64,000 nucleotides of DNA, from the NCBI GenBank assembly GCA_965221035.1, contig OZ244860.1, positions 2,170,001 through 2,234,000 on the forward strand. The letters are read 5' to 3'. The number at the start of each line of letters is the position of its first letter. Within the stretch, counting starts at the first letter, position 1. This stretch comes from UBA6522 sp965221035. Its GTDB lineage: Bacteria > Pseudomonadota > Gammaproteobacteria > Steroidobacterales > Rariloculaceae. This document shows, one piece after another, positions 10,211 to 19,340 of this stretch. The translations under genes and the position numbers were made by a program. Below the pieces are notes generated by a model. It saw only the letters and a program-made list of their open reading frames with translations, ran no database searches and had not been told where the DNA came from.

Positions 10211-10501
10211 TCAGCCCTCGATCACCGCCATGATGTCGTCCTCACGCATCACCAGCAGTTCCTCGCCGTCCATCTTGACCTCGGTTCCGGAATACTTGCC
10301 GAACAGGACCTGGTCTCCGACCTTGAGGTCCAGGGGCCGCACGTCGCCGTTGTCCAGCAGCTTGCCGTTGCCCACCGCGAGCACCTCGCCCTTGATGGGC
10401 TTTTCCGCCGCGGCGTCGGGTATTACGATCCCGCCGGGCGAGGTCCGCTCTTCCTCGGTGCGCCGAATGACGACGCGGTCATGTAAGGGGCGAATCTTCA
10501 T
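10211..10501 (-). CDS. groES: 10-kDa co-chaperonin GroES
   Basis: The protein is 96 residues, the family's normal length. It caps the GroEL ring. The sequence starts [20 protein letters not shown], contains the mobile-loop region [16 protein letters not shown], and ends with DDIMAVIEG. It is the first gene of the groES-groEL operon. A ribosome-binding site (AAAGGGAGA) precedes the ATG by about 6 bases. Confidence 0.98.
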   Translation of the reverse strand: MKIRPLHDRVVIRRTEEERTSPGGIVIPDAAAEKPIKGEVLAVGNGKLLDNGDVRPLDLKVGDQVLFGKYSGTEVKMDGEELLVMREDDIMAVIEG

Positions 10502-10564
10502 GGATGGTCTCCCTTTGGTAACTTGTTGACAAAATGGAAAAAACTCTTACGCCACTGCGCTTTG

Positions 10565-10591
10565 TTAGCACTCGGTTGAAGCGAGTGCTAA
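10565..10591 (-). promoter_or_regulatory. CIRCE operator (HrcA binding site) upstream of groES
   Basis: A perfect CIRCE inverted repeat is present: TTAGCACTC (10565-10573), a 9-base spacer, GAGTGCTAA (10583-10591). This is the consensus site for the HrcA heat-shock repressor. It lies 64 bases upstream of the groES start and directly downstream of a promoter-like sequence, the expected position for repression. Confidence 0.95.
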
Positions 10592-10592
10592 T

Positions 10593-10619
10593 AATAGGGG
10601 CGCGTCGCGAGATTTCAAG
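10593..10619 (-). promoter_or_regulatory. Sigma-32-type heat-shock promoter of groESL
   Basis: On the minus strand CTTGAA (10619-10614) is followed after 13 bases by CCCCTATT (10600-10593). This is close to the sigma-32 (RpoH) consensus CTTGAA-N13-17-CCCCATNT. The -10 element ends one base before the CIRCE operator. The operon would therefore be under both RpoH activation and HrcA repression; that conclusion is inferred from the motifs. Confidence 0.65.
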
Positions 10620-10731
10620 ACCCATTCGGCCCTGACGCCAAATTTATTTGCATGAGCCGGGGCGGCGGCGGCGCCACGCGTCCGGGCAGAATGTCGTATC
10701 CTTGGAGGATGGCTGGGCAACCTGACCTGTC

Positions 10732-11052
10732 TTGAGCACTTCCGCGCTGCTGGTGCTGACGACCTGCGCGAACACCGAGGAAGCGGACCGGATCGCCGGC
10801 GCCCTGGTGGAGCGGCGGCTTGCCGCCTGCGTGAACCGATTGGACGGGGTGCTGTCCACCTATCGCTGGGAGTCCAGTTTGCATCGCGACAATGAGATTC
10901 TCCTGTTGATCAAGACCATCGAAACCCGATTCGAAGACTTGCGGCTCGCGATCCATCGGCTGTCGAGTTACGACGTGCCGGAAATCATCGCCGTTCCCAT
11001 CCGCAAGGGATCCGATGACTACCTGGCCTGGCTTGAGGATTCCGTGTCATGA
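10732..11052 (+). CDS. cutA: Divalent-cation tolerance protein CutA
   Basis: A 106-residue protein, the normal length, starting at a TTG codon; the next in-frame GTG would remove the first conserved strand. CutA forms a small trimeric ferredoxin-like fold linked to copper and divalent-metal tolerance. Typical features are CANTEEADRIAGALVERRLA, AACVNRL, the tyrosine/tryptophan pair STYRWE, and SSYDVPEIIAVPI near the C-terminus. Its stop overlaps the ATG of the following DsbD-alpha gene (ATGA), so the two are translationally coupled. A cutA-dsbD order is common in gammaproteobacteria. Confidence 0.93.
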   Translation: MSTSALLVLTTCANTEEADRIAGALVERRLAACVNRLDGVLSTYRWESSLHRDNEILLLIKTIETRFEDLRLAIHRLSSYDVPEIIAVPIRKGSDDYLAWLEDSVS

Positions 11053-11537
11053 GAGGGCCCCGGAAGCCTCGGCACGACGCGCGGCCGTTGCCATGGCCGG
11101 CCGGACGAATGGCCGTTTGCGGGCTGCTTCTTTCCGTACTGCCAGGGCTGGCAGACCCGGCCGCCCAGTTCAGCGAGCCGCTGCCGCCCGAGGAAGCCTT
11201 TCCCTGCATCGCCTTCGCCGACGCCGGTTCCGTGGTGCTCAGCTTTCAGGTCCCGGAAGGCTACTACCTCTATCGGCACCGGTTCGGCTTCGAGAGCCTC
11301 ACCGACGGCGTCTTGCTCGGCGCGCCGGAGCTTCCCGAGGGCCTTGCGCACGTGGACGAATTCTTCGGCGCCGTCGAAATCTTTCGCGGCGACTTCGAGA
11401 TCCGGATTCCCTATCGGCGCGCTGGCGCCATGGACGAATTGCTGGTCCGGCTGGAATTGCAGGGGTGCGCCGACATCGGCTATTGCTACCTCCCCGTGAC
11501 CTGGGACAAGCGCGTCAAGTTGGCCGGAGGTGAGTGA
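11049..11537 (+). CDS. Stand-alone DsbD N-terminal (alpha) domain protein
   Basis: A 162-residue exported protein with a signal segment (VCGLLLSVLPGLADP, residues about 18-35). The mature part matches the periplasmic alpha domain of DsbD, which passes electrons to DsbC, DsbG and CcmG: GYYLYRHRFGFES, the cap-loop motif DEFFG (DEFYG in E. coli) and LQGCADIGYCYLP with the two redox cysteines. The eight-helix membrane domain and C-terminal thioredoxin domain of full DsbD (about 550-600 residues) are absent. Here the gene ends and overlaps the TlpA-like gene by 8 bases. It is either a natural single-domain version or the end of an eroded dsbD. Confidence 0.85.
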   Translation: MRGPRKPRHDARPLPWPAGRMAVCGLLLSVLPGLADPAAQFSEPLPPEEAFPCIAFADAGSVVLSFQVPEGYYLYRHRFGFESLTDGVLLGAPELPEGLAHVDEFFGAVEIFRGDFEIRIPYRRAGAMDELLVRLELQGCADIGYCYLPVTWDKRVKLAGGE

Positions 11538-12135
11538 CATGGCCCGCTCTGCGTTGCTTACGCTGGTGCTCAGCGGTGTCGCGCTGGCAGCCTACCTGGG
11601 CTACCGCGCCACGGTGCCAGAACACGTTCCGGACAGCGCCGGAAGTACCGCGGCAACTCCAATGGTGGACACGCTGCCGGAGTTCTCGCTCGAAGACCTG
11701 ACCGGGGAGATGCGCTCCATCCATGGTTGGGAAGGCGATGCCCTGGCGATCAACTTCTGGGCTACCTGGTGCGCACCCTGTCTGCGGGAGATCCCCCTGC
11801 TGAAGGCGTTTCAGAGTGCCAACGGTGCCGCCGGAGTTCAGGTGGTGGGCATCGCCGTGGACCACCTGGAAGCCGTGCGGGCATTCAATGACGAAATGGG
11901 CTTGAACTATCCCGTGCTGGTGGGGGAATTGGCGGCAATCGAAGCCGCCGCGAAATTCGGGCTCGAATTCTTCGTGCTGCCCTTTACGGTATTCACCGAT
12001 CCCCACAAGCGCATTCTGGGCGTACATCGCGGCGAACTGCACGCGGAACATCTGCAGGAATTCCTCCTGGTGCTCAAGGCGCTGGATAGCGGGTCCATGG
12101 ACATCGACGCGGCCCGGACACGCTTGCATCCGTAA
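11530..12135 (+). CDS. TlpA/ResA-like membrane-anchored thioredoxin
   Basis: A 201-residue protein starting at GTG 11530; ATG 11539 is an alternative. Residues about 5-22 form one membrane segment (ALLTLVLSGVALAAYLGY), so the rest faces the periplasm. The thioredoxin-like domain shows FSLEDLTGE, INFWATWCAPCLREIPLL with the redox CxxC, and the cis-proline region LPFTVF. TlpA/ResA proteins keep cysteines of apocytochromes or copper-delivery proteins reduced. Overlap with the DsbD-alpha gene suggests the two pass electrons to each other; that pairing is inferred. Confidence 0.85.
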   Translation: MSDMARSALLTLVLSGVALAAYLGYRATVPEHVPDSAGSTAATPMVDTLPEFSLEDLTGEMRSIHGWEGDALAINFWATWCAPCLREIPLLKAFQSANGAAGVQVVGIAVDHLEAVRAFNDEMGLNYPVLVGELAAIEAAAKFGLEFFVLPFTVFTDPHKRILGVHRGELHAEHLQEFLLVLKALDSGSMDIDAARTRLHP

Positions 12136-12208
12136 CACCGAAGACAAAAATTCACAAACGTGCGCTTATATGTGCTAAAGTAGCACTTAACTTCGTCGAA
12201 GTTGAAGC

Positions 12209-12646
12209 ATGTCACGCTTGCTACTGATTAATGGCCCCAACTTGGGCCTGCTGGGACAGCGCGAACCGGAGATCTACGGCGCGGATACGCTCAAGGATAT
12301 CGAGTCCGGACTCGACCGGTTGGCACAACAGCACGGCCATGACCTGCTCTGCTTTCAGAGCGACGCCGAACACGAGTTGGTGAGGCGAATCCACGCGGCC
12401 CGCGCCGAAGGCGTCGAACTCATCCTGCTGAATCCGGCGGCGTTCACCCATACCAGTATAGCCCTTCGGGACGCCCTGTTGGCCGTAGGCATTCCATTCA
12501 TTGAAATTCATCTGTCCAATGTGGCCGCGCGCGAAGACTTCAGGCATCGCTCGTTCTTCTCCGATGTGGCCCTGGGCACCATTGCCGGGTTCGGTGTCGC
12601 CAGCTACGAATTGGCCCTGATCGCCGCGACCCGTCACCTGGCCTAG
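12209..12646 (+). CDS. aroQ: 3-dehydroquinate dehydratase, type II
   Basis: A 145-residue enzyme of the shikimate pathway, converting 3-dehydroquinate to 3-dehydroshikimate as a dodecamer in the cytoplasm. Conserved features are [20 protein letters not shown] with the catalytic Arg and Tyr, [14 protein letters not shown] with the catalytic His, and the substrate-binding EIHLSN and FRHRSFF blocks. The usual SNAEG motif reads SDAEH here, a mild variation. Eleven bases separate it from accB, and the aroQ-accB-accC order is standard in gammaproteobacteria. Confidence 0.95.
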   Translation: MSRLLLINGPNLGLLGQREPEIYGADTLKDIESGLDRLAQQHGHDLLCFQSDAEHELVRRIHAARAEGVELILLNPAAFTHTSIALRDALLAVGIPFIEIHLSNVAAREDFRHRSFFSDVALGTIAGFGVASYELALIAATRHLA

Positions 12647-12657
12647 AGGAGCTTCCG

Positions 12658-13113
12658 GTGGACGTAAGAAAGATCAAGAAACTGATGGAACTCGTGGAGT
12701 CCCACGGGATCACCGAGATTGAAATCTCCGAGGGCGACCAATCCATCCGCATGACGCGATTGGCGACCACGCCTGGTGTTGCCGTCGCCCAACCGCTGGT
12801 GACGGCGCACGGTCCGGCCCAGGTGCCGGAGCCACCGGAAGCCGAACGGCTGGAGCCCGCTTCGGCGGACAGCGGCGGTCGTGAAATCACCTCCCCGATG
12901 GTCGGGACGTTTTATTCCGGCCCGTCCCCGGGAGCCAAGCCGTTCGTCGAACTGGGATCCCAGATCGAAGTGGGTGACACGCTGTGCATCGTCGAGGCGA
13001 TGAAGATGATGAACCCCATCGAGGCCGATGTGGACGGCAAGATCGTGAGTATCCTGGTCGAAAACGGATCTCCGGTGGAATTCGGCCAGGTCCTGTTTCT
13101 GGTCGAGGAATGA
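12658..13113 (+). CDS. accB: Acetyl-CoA carboxylase biotin carboxyl carrier protein
   Basis: A 151-residue protein starting at GTG with an AGGAGC ribosome-binding site just upstream. It carries the biotin that shuttles CO2 between the biotin carboxylase and carboxyltransferase subunits at the first step of fatty acid synthesis. The N-terminus ([20 protein letters not shown]) is typical. A proline/alanine-rich linker spans about residues 38-75. The C-terminal lipoyl-like domain contains [10 protein letters not shown], with biotinylated Lys116. accC follows after 80 bases. Confidence 0.96.
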   Translation: MDVRKIKKLMELVESHGITEIEISEGDQSIRMTRLATTPGVAVAQPLVTAHGPAQVPEPPEAERLEPASADSGGREITSPMVGTFYSGPSPGAKPFVELGSQIEVGDTLCIVEAMKMMNPIEADVDGKIVSILVENGSPVEFGQVLFLVEE

Positions 13114-13193
13114 CCCGGTGCCGTATCCGACCCAAACCGTCGCATCAGTGGCCTCAAGGCCCGTCCCGGGCATAGGGCGGACCTAGCGCTACC

Positions 13194-14537
13194 ATGCTGG
13201 ACAAGGTCCTTATCGCGAACAGGGGCGAAATCGCCCTCCGTGTCCTGCGTGCATGCCGGGAACTGGGCATCAAGACCGTTGCCGTTCACTCCTCGGTCGA
13301 CGCCAAGCTCAAGCACGTGCTGCTGGCTGATGAAACGGTGTGCATCGGTCCGGGTCCATCCACCGACAGTTATCTGAACATGCCGGCGGTCATCGCCGCC
13401 GCCGAAGTGACCGATGCCGTGGCCATTCACCCCGGCTACGGTTTCCTTTCGGAAAACGCAGGCTTCGCCGAGCGGGTCCAGGAGAGCGGATTCATCTTCA
13501 TCGGACCGGAACCCGCGACCATCAAGCTGATGGGCGACAAGGTCTCGGCGATTCGCGCCATGCGCGAGGCGGGCATGCCGTGCGTCCCCGGCTCCGACGG
13601 CCCCCTGTCGGACGATCCCGAAGAAAACGCCCGTTGCGCGCGCGACATCGGCTACCCGATCATCGTCAAGGCCGCGGGCGGTGGCGGCGGGCGCGGCATG
13701 CGCGTCGTACACAGCGAAGCCGCCCTTTTCAATGCCGTCACGGTCACCAAGGCCGAAGCCCTGGCGGCCTTCGGGAACGAGCAGGTCTACATGGAGCGAT
13801 ACCTGGAACAGCCACGGCATGTCGAGTTTCAGGTGCTCGCCGACAACCATGGAAACGCGATTCACCTGGGCGAGCGGGATTGCTCCATGCAGCGGCGCAA
13901 CCAGAAAGTGGTGGAAGAGGCGCCGGCGCCGGGAATTACGGACGAGACGCGCAAACGCATGGGTGAACGTTGTGCCCAGGCGTGCCGGGAGATCGGTTAC
14001 CGGGGCGCGGGCACATTCGAATTCCTGTACCAGGACGGCGAGTTCTACTTCATAGAAATGAACACGCGCGTCCAGGTGGAACATCCCGTCACCGAAATGA
14101 TCACGGGCGTCGACATCGTCAAGGCGCAACTCGAGATTGCCGCCGGCGAACCGCTCGGATTGAACCAGGATGACATTCGATGGAACGGAAACGCCATCGA
14201 GTGCCGCGTCAACGCCGAGGACCCGAAGACCTTCATGCCTTCACCGGGCAAGGTGAGCCTGTGGCACCCCCCCGGCGGACCCGGCATCCGGGTCGACAGC
14301 CACCTCTACAGCGGCTACGCCGTACCACCCCACTATGACTCGCTGGTCGCCAAGCTGATCGCCCACGGTGGCGACCGGGCGACGGCCATCGCAAGAATGA
14401 GCACGGCATTGAGCGAGGTCGTGGTGGAAGGCATTCGCACGAACGTGCCGTTGCACCAGGAAATCTGCCAGCATGCGGCGTTCAAGGCTGGCGGCACCGA
14501 CATCAACTACCTGGAAAAGAGGCTCGGGCTCAAGTAG
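13194..14537 (+). CDS. accC: Acetyl-CoA carboxylase, biotin carboxylase subunit
   Basis: A 447-residue protein of normal length. It carboxylates the biotin of AccB using ATP and bicarbonate. The order of domains is the usual one: N-terminal domain ([35 protein letters not shown]), ATP-grasp domain with the glycine-rich loop [12 protein letters not shown] and the [20 protein letters not shown] block, then [15 protein letters not shown] and the C-terminal domain. It is followed after 80 bases by fis. prmA, often found between accC and fis, is absent here. Confidence 0.97.
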   Translation: MLDKVLIANRGEIALRVLRACRELGIKTVAVHSSVDAKLKHVLLADETVCIGPGPSTDSYLNMPAVIAAAEVTDAVAIHPGYGFLSENAGFAERVQESGFIFIGPEPATIKLMGDKVSAIRAMREAGMPCVPGSDGPLSDDPEENARCARDIGYPIIVKAAGGGGGRGMRVVHSEAALFNAVTVTKAEALAAFGNEQVYMERYLEQPRHVEFQVLADNHGNAIHLGERDCSMQRRNQKVVEEAPAPGITDETRKRMGERCAQACREIGYRGAGTFEFLYQDGEFYFIEMNTRVQVEHPVTEMITGVDIVKAQLEIAAGEPLGLNQDDIRWNGNAIECRVNAEDPKTFMPSPGKVSLWHPPGGPGIRVDSHLYSGYAVPPHYDSLVAKLIAHGGDRATAIARMSTALSEVVVEGIRTNVPLHQEICQHAAFKAGGTDINYLEKRLGLK

Positions 14538-14635
14538 GAGCGGTCTGCGCGCGGCCGCCATCGTACCCGCGGAGTGCGGGTCTAGGGTCGGCGCTGGCGG
14601 GGCCGCGCCGCCTTCCCTTGCCTCTCGGCCATGAT

Positions 14636-15016
14636 ATGATTCGTCGCAGTTCCCGTATCCGAACCCGCCACGAGCAAGACCATTCCGATGTGTCCGCGGA
14701 AGCGCCGGATGCTCGCCCGAAAAAGCCATCGAGAAGAAAAATAGGCAAGCAATCAAAACCCGCGGTCAAGGGGAGCCTCCGGAAAAAACCGCTTAGCGAA
14801 GTGACGGACAAGGCGGTCAAGCAATACCTGAAGAGCCTGAATGGGCACGACCCCGCAAACCTCTACCAACTGGTCATCGGCGAGGTCGAGCGACCGCTGT
14901 TGAAGAACGCCATGGAGTACGCGAGCGGCAACAAGAGCCGGGCCGCGAAAATACTTGGCATCAATCGCGGCACGTTGCGCAAGAAACTAAGGCTTTACGA
15001 TCTGCCCGAGAAATGA
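14636..15016 (+). CDS. fis: Fis-family DNA-binding protein
   Basis: The gene encodes about 126 residues from ATG 14636; a TTG at 14618 is also possible. The last 75 residues match Fis: the N-terminal dimer region (VTDKAVKQYLKSLNGHDPAN), then VERPLLKNAMEYASGNKSRA and the helix-turn-helix AAKILGINRGTLRKKLRLY. Fis bends DNA and regulates rRNA and other genes. E. coli Fis has 98 residues; here a lysine/arginine-rich extension of about 50 residues precedes the core, and its start is uncertain. The stop overlaps the purH ATG. Confidence 0.88.
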   Translation: MIRRSSRIRTRHEQDHSDVSAEAPDARPKKPSRRKIGKQSKPAVKGSLRKKPLSEVTDKAVKQYLKSLNGHDPANLYQLVIGEVERPLLKNAMEYASGNKSRAAKILGINRGTLRKKLRLYDLPEK

Positions 15017-16572
15017 GCCGCGGTTCGATGCGGCAACACCGCGCCCTGATCAGCGTCTCCGACAAGACCGGCCTGTCGGACCTCGCCGGCGGACTCCTCG
15101 ACCTTGGGTTCGAACTGGTTTCCACGGGAGGGACGGCCCGCGCGATTCGCGACGCCGGATTCGAGGTGCGAGAGGTCTCCGAGCTGACCGGTTTTCCCGA
15201 GATTCTGGCTGGCCGCGTCAAGACCCTTCATCCGGCGGTTCACGGTGGGTTGCTGGCGCGTCGCGGCATGGACGACGCCGTCATCAGGGAACACGGTATC
15301 GACCGGATCGACCTCCTGGTCGTCAATCTCTACCCCTTCGAATCCACCATCCGCGACCCGGAGTGCTCCGAGGAACATGCCGTCGAGCAGATCGATGTGG
15401 GCGGCCCGGCCATGCTGCGCGCGGCGGCGAAAAACCATGACCGGGTCATGGCGGTCTGCGACCCCGGCGACTATCCCCGGATTCTTGCGGCGCTGGGCGG
15501 CGGAGACGCGAACACCCGGCTCAGGAAGGAGCTGGCCGCCAAGGCATTCTCCCATACGGCCCGATACGACATCGTGATCAGCAACTACCTGGGCGGGTTT
15601 TCCGACGATTCATTTCCCGACTCCCTGTTGCTCGCAGCAAGCAAGACGCGCGAACTTCGTTACGGCGAAAATCCACACCAGCGGGCCGCATACTATCGGC
15701 TGGCGACCGCCGAACAGCCCGGTATCGGCGCCGCAAACCAGCTGCAGGGCAAGGCGCTCAGTTACAACAACCTGGCGGATGCCGATGCCGCGTTGCAGTG
15801 CGTGGGCGCGCTGGGGGATTGCGCCTGCGTGATCGTCAAGCATTCCAATCCCTGCGGGGCGGCCATCGCCGCCACGCCGTTGGCCGCGTACCAAGGGGCC
15901 TACGCCACGGACCCAACCTCCGCCTTCGGCGGCATCATCGCTTTCAACCGGCCGCTGGACGCGGAAACCGCCGAGGGTATCGTCAGCCGGCAAGTCGTCG
16001 ACGTGGTCGTTGCACCGAGCATCCTCCCGGCCGCCAGGGATGTCCTTGCGGTGAAGCCCAATGTTCGTGCGCTGGAGGCGGCATCCGCCACCGCCGACCG
16101 CTCCGGCACGTGGGAGTTGAGGAGCGCGGCAGGCGGCCTGCTGGTGCAGGAACTCGATTCGGGCCTGCCGGAAGACGTCGAATTGAAGTCTGTCACCCGG
16201 CGCGCACCTTCCAGCCGCGAACGGAACGACCTGACATTCGCATGGATCGTCTGCAAGTACGTCAAGTCCAATGCCATCGTGTATGCGCGGGAAGGCCGCA
16301 CGCTTGGCGTTGGAGCAGGCCAGATGAGCCGTGTGACGAGCGCGCGCGTGGCCGCGCTCAAGGCCGGGGAGGGGGAGTTATCCCTGGCGGGCGCGGCAAT
16401 GGCGTCGGACGCCTTCTTCCCCTTCAGGGACGGCATCGACATGGCCGCCGAGCATGGAATCACCTGCGTGATCCAGCCGGGCGGTTCCATCCGCGACGAG
16501 GAAGTGATCCGGGCAGCTGACGAGCACGATATCGCCATGGTGTTCACCGGAATGCGCCACTTTCGCCACTGA
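15013..16572 (+). CDS. purH: Bifunctional AICAR transformylase / IMP cyclohydrolase
   Basis: A 519-residue enzyme catalysing the last two steps of IMP synthesis. The N-terminal MGS-like cyclohydrolase domain has ALISVSDKTGLSDLA, ELVSTGGTARAI, GRVKTLHPAVHGGLLARR and DLLVVNLYPF. The C-terminal transformylase domain has LRYGENPHQRAAYYR, CVIVKHSNPCGAA with the catalytic Lys-His, TSAFGGIIAFNRPLD and SDAFFPFRDGIDMAAEHG. It overlaps fis by four bases at its start and purD by one base at its end, so fis-purH-purD are translationally coupled. Confidence 0.97.
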   Translation: MSRGSMRQHRALISVSDKTGLSDLAGGLLDLGFELVSTGGTARAIRDAGFEVREVSELTGFPEILAGRVKTLHPAVHGGLLARRGMDDAVIREHGIDRIDLLVVNLYPFESTIRDPECSEEHAVEQIDVGGPAMLRAAAKNHDRVMAVCDPGDYPRILAALGGGDANTRLRKELAAKAFSHTARYDIVISNYLGGFSDDSFPDSLLLAASKTRELRYGENPHQRAAYYRLATAEQPGIGAANQLQGKALSYNNLADADAALQCVGALGDCACVIVKHSNPCGAAIAATPLAAYQGAYATDPTSAFGGIIAFNRPLDAETAEGIVSRQVVDVVVAPSILPAARDVLAVKPNVRALEAASATADRSGTWELRSAAGGLLVQELDSGLPEDVELKSVTRRAPSSRERNDLTFAWIVCKYVKSNAIVYAREGRTLGVGAGQMSRVTSARVAALKAGEGELSLAGAAMASDAFFPFRDGIDMAAEHGITCVIQPGGSIRDEEVIRAADEHDIAMVFTGMRHFRH

Positions 16573-17867
16573 TGAAGGTGCTGGTCATAGGCGGCGGCGG
16601 CAGGGAACATGCCCTGGTCTGGAAGTTCGCGCAGTCGCCGCAGGTTGCTGAGGTCCTGGCGGCCCCCGGAAACGCCGGCACCGCCAGGGAGCCCAAGGCC
16701 CGCAACGTGGCCGTGGCGGCCGACGATCTGGAAGGCCTGCTCGGCCTTGCAAGATCGGAGGGTGTCGACCTGACCGTTGTCGGGCCGGAGCAGCCCCTGG
16801 TAGCAGGGGTGGTGGACCGTTTCGAAGCCGCCGGAATCAGGTGCTTCGGCCCTCGGGCCGCGGCGGCGCGCCTGGAGGGTTCGAAGGCCTTCGCCAAGGC
16901 CTTCCTGGAACGCCACAACATTCCCACCGCGGCGTATCGGACGTTCGACTCGCCGGACGCCGCGCTCGACCACATCAGTCGCCGCGAGCCGCCCATCGTC
17001 ATCAAGGCGGACGGACTGGCGGACGGCAAGGGCGTGATCATCGCCGAGACCTGCGATGAGGCGGAACGCGCGGTTCGGGAAATGCTCGACCATCGCACGT
17101 TTGGCGACGCCGGCGCCACGGTGGTGGTGGAGGACTTTCTGCGCGGCGAGGAGGCCAGTTTCATTGCCGTTGTGGACGACACCCGCATCGTGCCGCTGGC
17201 CAGCTCGCAGGACCACAAGGCGCGCGACGAAGGCGACCGCGGTCCCAATACCGGCGGCATGGGCGCCTATTCTCCGGCACCCGTACTCACACCGGAATTG
17301 CATCGCCGTGTCATGGACGAAATCATGATTCCCACGGTCCGGGGCATGAGCGCCGAGGGCATGGCCTACCGCGGCTTTCTGTACGCCGGGTTGATGATCG
17401 ACCCGGACAGCGGCCCGAAAGTGCTCGAGTTCAACTGCCGTTTCGGCGATCCGGAAACCCAGCCGGTTCTGGCCCGCCTGCGCAGCGATCTCACCGAATT
17501 GTGCCTGGCCGCATTCGACGGCTCGCTGGATTCCATCCAGGTCGAATGGGACCCGCGAGCGGCGTTGGGGGTGGTCATGGCAAGCGGAGGTTACCCCGGC
17601 GCCTACGCCACGGGCGCCGAGATCTCGGGACTGGACGCCGGATTCGGCGACGACACGCTGGTATTTCACGCCGGCACCCGCAAGGACGGCGAGGCGATCG
17701 TCACCAGCGGCGGACGGGTGCTATGCGTCGTCGGACTCGGCGACAGCGTCGGCAGCGCCGCTGAACTGGCCTATTCGTCCGCGTCCCGAATCCAGTGGGA
17801 CGGTGTCTGCTACCGCCGGGATATCGGCTACCGGGCCATTGCCCGGGAGCGTGATACTGGAGCGTGA
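16572..17867 (+). CDS. purD: Phosphoribosylamine-glycine ligase (GAR synthetase)
   Basis: A 431-residue ATP-grasp enzyme joining phosphoribosylamine and glycine in purine synthesis. Typical blocks: MKVLVIGGGGREHALVWKFA, GPEQPLVAGVVDRFEAAGI, KADGLADGKGVIIAET, the RGEEASFIAVVD segment, SSQDHKARDEGDRGPNTGG and EFNCRFGDPETQPVL. The 3' end carries a perfect 13-bp tandem duplication (17848-17873) that includes the stop codon region, so the last few residues are newly formed. It converges on rho, with about 20 bases between the stops. Confidence 0.96.
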   Translation: MKVLVIGGGGREHALVWKFAQSPQVAEVLAAPGNAGTAREPKARNVAVAADDLEGLLGLARSEGVDLTVVGPEQPLVAGVVDRFEAAGIRCFGPRAAAARLEGSKAFAKAFLERHNIPTAAYRTFDSPDAALDHISRREPPIVIKADGLADGKGVIIAETCDEAERAVREMLDHRTFGDAGATVVVEDFLRGEEASFIAVVDDTRIVPLASSQDHKARDEGDRGPNTGGMGAYSPAPVLTPELHRRVMDEIMIPTVRGMSAEGMAYRGFLYAGLMIDPDSGPKVLEFNCRFGDPETQPVLARLRSDLTELCLAAFDGSLDSIQVEWDPRAALGVVMASGGYPGAYATGAEISGLDAGFGDDTLVFHAGTRKDGEAIVTSGGRVLCVVGLGDSVGSAAELAYSSASRIQWDGVCYRRDIGYRAIARERDTGA

Positions 17868-17886
17868 TACTGGCGGAAAAGGCGCG

Positions 17887-19143
17887 TCAGCGCTTCATCG
17901 CCTCGAAGAACTGGGCGTTTGTCTTGGTGTCCTGCAGCTTGTCCAGCAGGAACTCCACTGCCGCCAGCTCGTCCATGGAGTGCAGGACCTTGCGCAGCAC
18001 CCACATTTTCTGCAACTCGCCCGGAAGGGTCAGGAGTTCCTCCTTGCGGGTTCCGGAGCGATTGATGTGTATCGACGGGAATACGCGCTTTTCCGAGATC
18101 CGCCGGTCCAGGTGGATTTCCATGTTGCCGGTTCCCTTGAATTCTTCGTAGATGACCTCGTCCATCTTCGAACCGGTATCCACCAGGGCGGTGGCGATGA
18201 TCGTCAGGCTGCCGCCCTCTTCGATGTTGCGGGCGGCACCGAAAAACCGCTTGGGACGCTGCAGGGCGTTGGCGTCCACACCGCCCGTGAGCACCTTGCC
18301 CGATGAAGGAACCACGGTGTTGTAGGCCCGCGCCAACCGGGTGATCGAATCCAGCAGGATCACCACGTCGCGCTTGTGCTCGGTGAGACGCTTGGCCTTC
18401 TCGATCACCATTTCCGCCACCTGGACGTGCCTGGTGGCCGGCTCGTCGAAGGTGCTCGAGACGACCTCACCCCTCACGGTGCGTTCCATCTCGGTGACTT
18501 CCTCGGGCCGTTCGTCGATCAGCAGCACGATCAGGTCGCATTCCGGCTGGTTGGCGACGATGGAGGCGGCGATGTTCTGCAGCAGCATGGTCTTGCCCGC
18601 CTTGGGCGGCGACACGATCAGCCCCCGCTGACCCTTGCCGATGGGCGCCACCATGTCGATCACCCGCGCCGTCAGGTCTTCGGTGCTGCCGTTGCCCTGC
18701 TCCAGCTTCAGCCGGTCGGTGGGAAACAGCGGCGTCAGGTTCTCGAACAGGACCTTGTTCCTGGCGTTCTCGGGCGCATCGTGATTGATTTCGCCCACCC
18801 TGAGCATGGCAAAGTAGCGCTCGCTGTCCTTTGGTGGACGAATCAGTCCGGAGACCGTGTCTCCGGTGCGCAGGTTCAGACGTCGAATCTGGCTGGGCGA
18901 AACGTAGATGTCGTCGGGACCGGCCAGGTAGGAGCTGTCTGCCGAGCGCAGAAAGCCGAAGCCGTCCTGCAATATTTCCAGCACCCCCTCGCCGTAGATG
19001 TTTTCGCCGCTCTTGGCGTGCGCCTTGAGGATCGAAAAGATGATGTCCTGCTTGCGGGAGCGGGCGAGGCTCTCCAGTCCCATGGAATGCGCCAATTCCA
19101 CGAGTTGCGACGCCGGCCGATTCTTCAGGTCGGCCAGCTTCAT
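17887..19143 (-). CDS. rho: Transcription termination factor Rho
   Basis: A 418-residue protein from ATG 19143 ([20 protein letters not shown]), the length of E. coli Rho. The N-terminal RNA-binding domain includes [18 protein letters not shown]. The RecA-like motor has the P-loop [15 protein letters not shown], the catalytic block [17 protein letters not shown], the Q-loop region [13 protein letters not shown] and the [19 protein letters not shown] segment. Rho is the hexameric RNA helicase that ends untranslated transcripts. The frame is open upstream for a further basic-then-acidic stretch ([16 protein letters not shown]), so an N-terminal extension cannot be excluded. Confidence 0.96.
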   Translation of the reverse strand: MKLADLKNRPASQLVELAHSMGLESLARSRKQDIIFSILKAHAKSGENIYGEGVLEILQDGFGFLRSADSSYLAGPDDIYVSPSQIRRLNLRTGDTVSGLIRPPKDSERYFAMLRVGEINHDAPENARNKVLFENLTPLFPTDRLKLEQGNGSTEDLTARVIDMVAPIGKGQRGLIVSPPKAGKTMLLQNIAASIVANQPECDLIVLLIDERPEEVTEMERTVRGEVVSSTFDEPATRHVQVAEMVIEKAKRLTEHKRDVVILLDSITRLARAYNTVVPSSGKVLTGGVDANALQRPKRFFGAARNIEEGGSLTIIATALVDTGSKMDEVIYEEFKGTGNMEIHLDRRISEKRVFPSIHINRSGTRKEELLTLPGELQKMWVLRKVLHSMDELAAVEFLLDKLQDTKTNAQFFEAMKR

Positions 19144-19340
19144 TGCGGTCTTCGTCTGCTCGAGTTCGGCAGCCGGGATCACATCAAAATCGTCGTCGTC
19201 CGGGAATTCGTCACGACGGCGGCGGCGCGGCGGACGTTTTCTTCCGTCGTTGCCACGCTGCGGCCGCGCGCCGTTCTTCGACCGGGCTCGTCCTGGATTA
19301 CCCAAGTATCCCCTCACTGATCGCTTTTCCAACCGTGCGC

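Noticed and set aside
18661..18800. Possible direct repeats in rho and accC coding regions suggestive of CRISPR
   Set aside because: No regularly spaced identical units; only codon-level similarity.
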